A stretch of DNA of 64,000 nucleotides, taken from Trifolium pratense (taxonomy: Eukaryota; Streptophyta; Magnoliopsida; Fabales; Fabaceae). Made by a program: the position numbers and the translations under genes. The stretch lies in contig NC_060060.1 in NCBI RefSeq assembly GCF_020283565.1, positions 45,124,015-45,188,014 of the forward strand. Reading direction: 5' to 3'. The notes beneath the pieces were generated by a model. That model saw only the letters and a program-made list of their open reading frames with translations. It searched no databases and was not told the DNA's origin. Below are positions 56,529-64,000 of this stretch, piece by piece; position 1 is the stretch's first letter, and each line of letters starts with the position of its first letter.

Positions 56529-56881
56529 ATGCTTAGGAATTCAGAAACAGTGAAATGGATTTTTATTGCAATGTATGTGAATACAATGGATGTAATAACA
56601 GAAAAAGAAAGGGATAACCAGAGAGCTATGAACTCCTACCAAAGCTAAGCTCCTAATCCAGAGAGAACTTCTCTCGTAAACAAATTGATAACAATATTTT
56701 CAATGCCTCACTCACCTCTCTACCTTTTCTTTTATAATAGAAGATTGCCTACTAAGTAACGCATAATCCCTACTAACTAATTGTTATTCTCACAGCTTCT
56801 ATAACATTCTAGAATATGTGCTTGTATGAATTGGGCCCAATGATTGGATCATCACACGTATAGAACTCAGTGTTCTATCAT
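56529..56881 (-). mobile_element. Probable solo LTR
   Basis: On the minus strand it starts TGATAGAACACTGAGTTC, has a TATA-like 'ctattataaaagaaaa' and then a leader-like stretch ('ggtagagaggtgagtgaggc'). It ends near 'aattcctaagcatgca'. The TG...CA ends, a core promoter and about 350 bp of length fit an LTR. No internal retrotransposon sequence and no clear 5-bp duplication were found. Confidence 0.4.
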
Positions 56882-57023
56882 AATTCAAACTAAAAATCCT
56901 GCAACCAGATTGTCCATACTACAGAAATCTATAAAATCTCTGAAACCTTCAAACTTTCAGTTTTACAGCAAGAGAGCCCCGAAAACTGATAAGAAAGAAT
57001 AGTATGCTATGTTATGCATTCAT

Positions 57024-57500
57024 TATGACAAACTGATGAGAAGTATAACATATATTCAAAGAAAAAAATTAGTAGTATCCTCCTCTTCTAACAAACATAT
57101 TGTGAAGACTCCTAAAACAAGTTCATTTGTAGTTCCCACTCTCTATACATGGTCTCGCACCCAATTTATTATTAACATTATAGCATAGACACGTTGTAAA
57201 ATTCACTTCCACTCTCACAATTCTAGGTCTACCTCATTTCAAAACTCTCAGCCTTTAATAAACCTCTTCATTACTCTCAACAGCAAAACTGATGAGAAGT
57301 CTAACAAATACTCAAAGAAAATATAATAGTATCCTCCTCTCTTAACAGACACATCTTGAAGACTCTTAAAAGTTCATTTCTTTTGTTGGTAACAGACACA
57401 TTGTTGAACTCAATCTCACGATTCTGCCACTACCACATTTCAAAACTCTGAAAGCCTTAATTAACGCTCTTCCTCAGACTCAACTGAATCAGCCTGCTCA
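57024..57500. repeat. Degenerate direct duplication, about 260 bp
   Basis: 'gatgagaagtataacatata' onward (57033) is repeated from 57289 ('gatgagaagtctaacaaata'), with 'agtatcctcctct', 'gaagactc', 'gttcattt' and 'catttcaaaactct' in the same order. Identity is about 75%. The second unit leads into a short open stretch (minus strand, 57456-57556) coding for an acidic tail, 'KKMGVEREQADSVESEEER', that I cannot identify. Confidence 0.6.
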
Positions 57501-57556
57501 CGCTCTACCCCCATCTTCTTCGCTGCCCCTGTTCCTCCGCCTTCCACAGCCTTTTA

Positions 57557-58084
57557 AATTCCAAGGTACATCATCCACACCATGCAAACTCGACCAAATA
57601 TTACAGTTACAGACACTATAATCAAATCTAGTGATTGATACAAACCAAATATACAACACAAAAAAGGTAAAGGAAGATAATTTAACTTACTTTAGAAATA
57701 AGGAGTCCATGCAGTAACTAATCAAGCCAACAGCAAGACTATAATCACAAAAAAATAGGATGCCCCGTGGAGAGCAAATCAATATTGTTGAAACAAATCA
57801 TGTTGTCTTATATGACAATGTACGATTCTAGGCTAATGTTGAATTTTCTATGCCTATGAATGACTCTTTTCAGGTAAACAACAACATTAATGTGAACACT
57901 AAATACACCCAGAGTTTCCCCTTCCGATTCAAACAGAATCCCCTATAAGTATATTCAAGATTATCTCTATAGACTACACATTCCTGAAATAATTACAACC
58001 ATAACCTTTGAAAAAGCTACGATTAATATAGCAGGAATGAATCAATAATTTCAGCCACATGGATGAAAATATCATTACAGTCAT
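57557..58084. other. Intergenic
   Basis: No gene. From 57960 it resembles 30470-30560, upstream of the 3' flank of the RFL gene at 31218. Confidence 0.4.
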
Positions 58085-58290
58085 ACGATGAAAATAGACA
58101 ATACATTGGGAAAAAAGTATAATTATGTCAAGAATAAAAAAAAAAATCACCGGTTGCTACCATTATAATAACAAAATGAACATAACAACACATGACTTTT
58201 AATTAAATCTAAAGTGTGATAGTTACCTATTGCATAGTTCACCAGCCTTTGTATTCACAAGTAACTATCAAGTGTGATGTGTCTATTCGA
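58085..58290 (-). pseudogene. Ghost RFL locus (3' flank only)
   Basis: Collinear with the 3' flanks of the RFL genes at 31218 and 53198: 'gaaaatagacaatacattgg', 'tatgtcaagaataaaa', 'taataacaaaatgaacataa', 'cacatgacttt', 'catagttcaccagcctttgt', 'taactatcaag'. Where the others continue to the stop codon within about 100 bp, this copy changes to unrelated DNA at about 58275. No coding part remains. Confidence 0.65.
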
Positions 58291-59429
58291 AAGAAGGAGA
58301 AAATTTGACTTTTAACCAGATATTTTTCACCTCATTTTTTTAGATTTAGGGACAAAAAATATTCTACAATAACATAATATTATTTCATCCCTTTGAGCCT
58401 GAAACAAAGGAAGAGTTAGTAAACATACCAAAAACTTGCATATGGAGAGAACCTGAGCTCACAGAATATGGCAGCTTTGTGAATATATTTGCATGATAAA
58501 CTTCACAGTCGGCTAAAATAGAATAGAGTTACGGTCCAAATGAAATTCAAGAATCATAGAAGGCCAGAATACATCTTGTGGTAAAGCTTTAAATATGATG
58601 TTACATTATTATTACTAGCAACATAAGGACGTCTTAAACACAGTTCGGTTCACCCAAAAAATACAGTTTGGTTTGGAAAAAAAATTGTATGACAACAGTT
58701 TGGTTCGAAATTAAGAACTGGTTCACCGAACCATTAATCCGGTTCAGTTCGGTTCGGAGGAAAACTATAGCATTTCGGTTCAGTTCTTCTGAACCATTGT
58801 TATGGTTCGGTTTAGTTATCTATCTGAACTGAACAGTCCTAGCCCAATTATAAAATTATTTTCAGACCTTATATTATATAAGGTGAGACTCTTAACACAC
58901 TCCACCCACACAGCGTAACTTGAGTGGTCTGATAGAGCGCAACAAACCAGATTAAACACAATATGTACTTCAAAACAATCACAGTAGGTACTAGATAGAT
59001 CATCAAGTTCTAAAATGCTTGCCACCTGCATAAATTTGCAGGATTGTCTCAGCATAACAGGCTGAAGCCAAATGCACTCTTACAACACAATACTGAGTTC
59101 AGCCATTCAATGTACAATTGAAATCAAAACTAAAAACTCAGTAACCAATCTATCAATGTACCAACACTTAAGAATTACCAAGTTTCGAAACACAATATCC
59201 AAGTTGCCTCCCCCAATACCTTCACACCCATCCTTCGAAAAGCCTCTACTTACCCGTGCTACTTCCACTCTGTGCAATTCAGCCCCAACACTAAAAGCCT
59301 TCCTCTATTAGTTAACACCTTTGTAATCTGCTTTTCCTGCATAGGCAAGTCTGCCACTACTACACTAAGGACAAGAAAATGACCTCTGAAGCTTAACAAC
59401 AGACCAACACACTTTAACTTCACCACCAC
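58291..59429. other. Intergenic with hAT-like 'ggttcggtt' stretch
   Basis: 58640-58845 has clustered 'ggttcggttcgg/gaaccgaac' words and ends 'aactgaacagtcctag', the inverse of the 'aggactgttg' start at 6286 and 10780. It is probably an end of the same transposon family. Two frames of 79 codons have no domain. Confidence 0.4.
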
Positions 59430-59704
59430 TGCTTATGATACTCGAGCAGGATACATTCTGATAACAACCATGAAGCTGATTGACAGTACAATGCAAATAT
59501 AAAGGATAACTGTGTCAAAAAAAAGAAAGAATCGACCATTAATGACTTTTGATTAATATCAAAGGGATAGTGAGACCACTGAGTAGTCCCCCCTTTTCTT
59601 TTGTATATCTAACTACCAACAAAATAAATAAATCATAATAATTACATAATTGTCATCAAAATAACCAATTATATATTGAGAAATCATCTTATCTATAGTT
59701 ACTG

Positions 59705-61336
59705 TTACAATAGTCCTCTAGCAATCATTTCACGAAGAAGTTTCTCCGCCTTTTCATTCTCATCTTTATGAAAGAGAGCACAAATAATAGTTTCATAAGT
59801 TACAGCATTAGGAATGATACCATTATCCTCCATTTTTGACAACAAGGCCTTTACTTCATCAAACAAACCCTCTTTACAAAGACCATTGATCATAATATTA
59901 TATGTCCGGACTGTTACATTATAGCCTTTAATCAAAAGATCCTGAAAAATCTCTTGTGCGTTCCTAAGTCTCCCTTCCTTGCATAGTCCATCAATAAGTA
60001 TACTGTATGTGATCATATCTGGTTGAACACCTTGGATTTTAATTTTCTTGACCAATGCAATTGCCTTGTCAACATGATGGTTTTTACATAGAGCATGTAA
60101 TAAGGAATTGTAAGTGATTATATTAGCAGGTTGACCTCTATCATGCATTTGATCAAAAAGTTCCCATGCATGAGAAATTCTCCCTGATTTGCACAAACCA
60201 TCAATAAGAGAATTGTAAGTCACTGTATTAGGAATAATCTTCTTGTCTTGCATTTCTTTAAATAGATTTATGGCTTCATCCATCATTTTAATTTTACACA
60301 GCCCATTAATCACGACACTATAGCAATGAACATCGGGCATCACTCCTCTTTGGGCCATAGTGTTGAATATAACTTTGGCCTTCTTCACTTCATTGATTAG
60401 GCAATACCCATCCATTAATGAACTGTATGTAGCAACATTAGGTTCCACGCCTGCTTTCATCATCACAGCTATCACATTTTTAGCTTGTTTCACCTTTCCT
60501 TCTTTACATAGAGCATCGACCAGTGTAGTAAAAGTATAAACACCTGGGTTGATGTTTTTCAATGGCATTTCATGGAACAAATCAAATGCTTCTTTCAATT
60601 GACCAACAATGCAAAATCCATATATTAGAGAAGTGTAAGTGAAAACATTAGGAGAAATATTCTTTGCAATCATTTCAGAATATAAATCCTTAGCATCTAT
60701 TAAAAGCTTATCTTTACACAAACTATCAATAATTGTGTTGTACATTACTGCATCAGGCTTGACCAATTTCCCTTCAATTCGTCTTAGAACTTGCAAGGCA
60801 GCCCTTGTTTCCCCAATTTTACAGAGTCCATTGATCAAGGTCCCGTAGCTAACATGGTCGAGGTGAAATCCATGTGCAACCACATGGTCGTGAAAATGCA
60901 GTGCTTCCTTCACCTTACCGTTAAAACACAGCCCTTTGATAAGAGTAGTTAAAGTTATGACATCAGGCTGATAACCCAACTTGAGAATCTTAGCCAATAG
61001 AGAAAAGGCAAAAGACATTTGACGAAGGTGGCAGTAACAATTGATCAATATATTGAAAGTAACATCATTAGGCATAATTCCATTGAATTGTAATTGGTTA
61101 GAAAGGGAAATAGCAGTGGGATAATGTTTCATCTTAACAAGGGAAGTTAAAATCTTGCAAAATTCAACAATGGATGGGGTTGGATTCATACGAAGCAAGC
61201 TATGGAATGAAGAAACAGCATTATCAACAGCATTATTAACATGAAATGGATAGTGAGAGTAAAATCGCCTTAAGTAAGAAATGGAAGAAGAAGAAGAAGA
61301 AGAAGAAGATCGAAAGGTGAACCTTAAGAATGACAT
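59705..61336 (-). CDS. RFL-type P-class PPR protein
   Basis: Intronless 543-residue RFL protein, sister of the gene at 53198. The first ATG gives MSFLRFTFRSSSSSSSSS; a longer frame needs TTG. Presequence, then fourteen repeats from residue 56. Against its sister, repeats 1-13 differ at 38 of 429 ordinary positions but at 11 of the 26 base-specifying positions. The 5/35 pairs read CN, ND, TD, GD, NN, TG, TN, SD, SN, NN, ND, ST, NN, suggesting 5'-nUGnYnAGAYUnY-3'. The two proteins should therefore prefer different RNAs in spite of their similarity. The 3' flank is shared with the remnant at 41610-42098. A telo-box lies 38 bp before the ATG, and a Mutator-like MITE begins 360 bp upstream. Confidence 0.93.
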   Translation of the reverse strand: MSFLRFTFRSSSSSSSSSISYLRRFYSHYPFHVNNAVDNAVSSFHSLLRMNPTPSIVEFCKILTSLVKMKHYPTAISLSNQLQFNGIMPNDVTFNILINCYCHLRQMSFAFSLLAKILKLGYQPDVITLTTLIKGLCFNGKVKEALHFHDHVVAHGFHLDHVSYGTLINGLCKIGETRAALQVLRRIEGKLVKPDAVMYNTIIDSLCKDKLLIDAKDLYSEMIAKNISPNVFTYTSLIYGFCIVGQLKEAFDLFHEMPLKNINPGVYTFTTLVDALCKEGKVKQAKNVIAVMMKAGVEPNVATYSSLMDGYCLINEVKKAKVIFNTMAQRGVMPDVHCYSVVINGLCKIKMMDEAINLFKEMQDKKIIPNTVTYNSLIDGLCKSGRISHAWELFDQMHDRGQPANIITYNSLLHALCKNHHVDKAIALVKKIKIQGVQPDMITYSILIDGLCKEGRLRNAQEIFQDLLIKGYNVTVRTYNIMINGLCKEGLFDEVKALLSKMEDNGIIPNAVTYETIICALFHKDENEKAEKLLREMIARGLL

Positions 61337-61373
61337 TTGAGCGATGATGGAGAGGAACAAACGGAGCTTCAAT

Positions 61374-61382
61374 TTAGGGTTT
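61374..61382 (-). promoter_or_regulatory. Telo-box upstream of RFL gene
   Basis: AAACCCTAA on the coding strand, 38 bp before the ATG of the gene at 59705. Confidence 0.5.
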
Positions 61383-61695
61383 CATTTTCAATTGGAATGG
61401 ACTACACACTGTTTAGACTTTAGAGACTTGTTAATGAAATATTATATTTTTAATGCATAAGTTACTTTTGTCAAAAAAAACCAAGTTACTTTTTTTTTTT
61501 TTTACCTTTTATATTATAGTATTATCCTGGTTAGTATCTTCTCCATTTCAATTCTTTTCATTTTCTACATTACTAGTCTCACACCCGTGTCGCACGTGTC
61601 GCACGGTTGTTATGCGGTATTTTATATTATAATGTTGAAAAATCATTAGTATTATCAAAATTATAATAATAACATCAACAACAACAAAATAATAA

Positions 61696-62425
61696 GGACA
61701 AAACTTATACACTGTTCCATACCTACAGTTTTTACTGTTCTCTAATCAAAAGTTGACATTTGTATTGTTTTATCCACGTAAGCTGTAGGAGTTAAACGAC
61801 GTGATGTTATATCGTTTTTCCGTAATCACCGCCATCACTGCCATCCGTTTTTGGGGAGCACCACATCACCACCACCGCCCTCATTTTGTAATCCATAGTC
61901 AAAAGCATTACAGACAATCCTTCTAAATCAACGTTGGTCAAATCAACTTTATTGTATTTTCCTTCATCTTCCCAATAATCGATGTCGGTTATCGCTTGTC
62001 GGTTCTTGGCATTTCATATACGTTGTGGGGGTTGGTATCACACAGCAAGAAAGCTTGGAGATTGATTAAGAAATTGTGTTGTGTTTGTCTTGGGTTGTGT
62101 GAACTCATCGGAACAGTCAATTATATGAATAGGGGTGCTATTAAATTAGAGTTTTTTTTGTGAATTATATTAAATTGGAGGTTGATTAAGGTTAAGGATA
62201 ACATTCACAGTGAAGGGAGTCTGAGAAGAACAATGGTTGATTCTGTAATTAGGACGGTATGATGGTGTGGTGTTCGTCAAAAAACGGACTGCGCTTAATT
62301 GGGAAAAAAATTAAAACTTCACGCCGTTCCCCTTATAGTTGACGTGGATAAAACAATACAGATGTCAACTTTTGATTAGAAAACAGTAAAAACTGTAGGT
62401 ATGGAACAGTGTATAAGTTTTGTCC
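61696..62425. mobile_element. Mutator-like MITE with long TIRs
   Basis: 730-bp element. The left end 'ggacaaaacttatacactgt' and the next 85 bp are mirrored at the right end, which finishes 'acagtgtataagttttgtcc'. Flanking 9-mers aaataataa and aaatagtag match at 7 of 9 positions, consistent with the 9-bp target duplication of Mutator-like elements. The centre holds GC-richer DNA ('accaccaccgccctc') without a supported frame; it could be captured host DNA. Confidence 0.8.
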
Positions 62426-62802
62426 AAATAGTAGTAATAATAATAAAGTAATGTAAATATAAGATAGATATTAAAGTTGTGTTTATACATTTCGAAATAA
62501 GTACAAAATAGATCATATTGCATTTACCAAAAATATACAATTTACGTCAATGTGCGCTATATAAATATTTTTTCTGGTTCTTCATAATATATGATATTTA
62601 ATTAACTTACTCCAAAACTTCTAAAGTTAGGTCCATTACCTTTTTAATATTTTCATCTTTAGGTTCTCTTTGATATCACTTCTTTCAATCACATGCCCAA
62701 TAACATCTAAAAAAAATTAAAATAGAGACATATTATTTAGATTAAAATATCAATCAATATATGAGATTTAAAATTAAGACGAAAGCTAATAATCATTACC
62801 AA

Positions 62803-63310
62803 CTATTTATTTTCTTCTTCAGTTGAATTCAAAATATCTTGGAATGACATAAAATCAAAATGGTTCAAAGGAATTTGTGGAGCATCGATCTTGGTAAATG
62901 TAGTAGTAAACATGCAATTCAGCTTATACTTATGTGATGTAATTTTGTACTTATCACTTCCTCCAACCAATATATTTTCAATCTTATATGTTGATCCTTC
63001 TCCAACTATTTTTTTTATCTTTGACACCAAACTCTTTTCCACAGTAGCAAGAATCTTATCGCACTGGATGATCAAAGTAAAAAAAGGGAAAAAATCAATA
63101 ATAAAAAAAATCAACCGAGATTTTGTGAAAATGTGAGAAGTATATCAAGATAGTTATCACCTTTTCATCAACAAACAACATATTTATAGACGTAACCTCA
63201 GTTGGTTTGTATTTGTTTGTTACATTCCACACATGAACTATTCGAATTTTCAACTTTAGATTTGTTTTTTCAGCTACTATAGCGGACATAGGAGTGTAGA
63301 TAGGAGCCAT
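62803..63310 (-). CDS. DUF223 / RPA70-like OB-fold protein, two exons
   Basis: Exon 1 (63310-63161) starts at an ATG with MAPIYTPMSAIVAEK and carries 'LKIRIVHVWNV' and 'SINMLFVDEK'. The GT donor is at 63160. Exon 2 (63063-62803) follows an AG acceptor in phase 0 and carries 'CDKILATVEKSLVSKIKKIV', 'GEGSTYKIENILVG' and 'YKITSHKYKLNCMFTTTFTK', ending 'NSTEEENK' and TAG. Total 136 residues. The pattern V-V-W-V, then 'M..VDE(K)GDKI.A' and 'H.YKLNF', is that of the DUF223 OB fold related to the large subunit of replication protein A, which binds single-stranded DNA. Legumes have many short copies, often linked to Helitron-type helicases. Only one OB fold is present, so it may be a partial or accessory copy. 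Confidence 0.72.
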
Positions 63311-63464
63311 GGTTTGAAAGAGTTTTTTTTTTTTAACTAAAAACTAAACTCAATAGAAATGTATGCATGGCTAAAGAAGTAACTGTTATGCTACTTATAT
63401 ATACCTATATGTATATGATAACAACCGATCAAAAAGAATGAGTGGGGACCATCGAAATTGAATG

Positions 63465-64000
63465 AAATATGATAATGATAATGGTTATACATTTCAATCC
63501 CATAACCTATAACTCTTTGCATAACCTTATCAAAATATTTATCATGTGTGAAAGGTGGAGAAATGCTTAGAAGGATTGACACATTTATATAGGAACCAGT
63601 TAACTATGCAAAGGTTGTGAACTGTTAAATATAATTATTAGGGGAAATGAAGAGAAATCATGAGGAAATGAGAGTTAAATGATTGTGTGACCTTATGCAT
63701 CATATCATATGATAGCCAAGGGTCAAACATAATTGTTTTTAGATTTTATCCTCTTGTACGTGTAACAATATATTATTTTAATTAGTATATCGGATATTGG
63801 AGAGGTATAATTCTTTATTATTTATTATGGTATATGAAGAGTAGATAGAGCTGACAATAGTATAAAAACAAAAACAAAAATATAGATGACAATGATATAT
63901 GATAATGATAATGGTTATACATTTCAATCCCATAACCTATAACACTTTGGATAACCTTATCAAAATATTTATCATGTGTGAAAGGTGGAGAAATGCTTAG
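63465..64000. repeat. Direct repeat upstream of the OB-fold gene
   Basis: 63465-63570 is repeated at 63895-64000 with about three mismatches in 106 bp ('gataatgataatggttatac' to 'aggtggagaaatgcttag'). The second copy reaches the window end, so its true length is unknown. Offset 430 bp, same orientation. It may mark the edge of a tandem duplication of the OB-fold gene or its promoter. Confidence 0.85.

Overview
The window is nuclear DNA of a flowering plant, most probably a legume and plausibly Medicago. The evidence is AT-rich intergenic DNA, intronless plant-specific PPR genes of the Restorer-of-fertility-like (RFL) clade, a TIR-NBS-LRR resistance-gene remnant, and tRNA-derived SINEs, Stowaway, hAT and Mutator-like MITEs and a Ty1/copia element of the kinds common in legumes. 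The species assignment is inference. Nothing prokaryotic is present.

The backbone is a tandem cluster of RFL P-class PPR genes, all on the minus strand. Five have an intact PPR body with a usable start (12566-14203, 24502-26139, 31218-32882, 53198-54826, 59705-61336). A sixth (42120-43783) has an intact PPR body but a frameshift in its presequence. Four further loci are broken: 5'-truncated (8054-9168), internally deleted with a nonsense codon (27655-28353), a 103-codon chimera of first and last repeats (41241-41600), and a bare C-terminal tail (41968-42098). At 58085-58290 only the 3' flank of an RFL gene survives. Start codons were moved to the first in-frame ATG; longer frames depend on GTG or TTG. 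RFL proteins are expected to enter mitochondria and bind single mitochondrial transcripts, often those that cause cytoplasmic male sterility. Near-identical pairs (genes at 12.6 and 24.5 kb; genes at 53.2 and 59.7 kb) differ mainly at the two residues per repeat that choose the RNA base.

Layout: 1-8 kb holds AT-rich DNA, a retroelement leader-like stretch, SINEs and a (TA)n tract. 8-28.4 kb holds four RFL loci in a tandem segmental duplication, interrupted at 16.8-22.2 kb by a decayed copia element. 28.4-34 kb holds one RFL gene with a large foldback element just upstream. 34-41.6 kb is a graveyard of gene fragments (ankyrin, LRR, polygalacturonase) among MITEs, including a hAT with a perfect 8-bp target duplication and a 30-G run. 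41-44 kb holds the frameshifted RFL gene and two RFL remnants. 44.6-49.9 kb holds two hAT transposase pseudogenes in inverted orientation, giving a hairpin with arms of about 1.4 kb. 49.9-51.8 kb is the C-terminal half of a TNL gene. 52.2 kb holds one exon of a dynein light chain. 53-62 kb holds the second RFL pair. 62.8-63.3 kb holds a small two-exon gene of the DUF223/RPA70-like OB-fold family.

The functional genes appear to be the RFL array and the small OB-fold gene. The rest is transposon debris and pieces of other gene families. No operon-like arrangement, CRISPR array, rRNA or canonical tRNA gene was seen.
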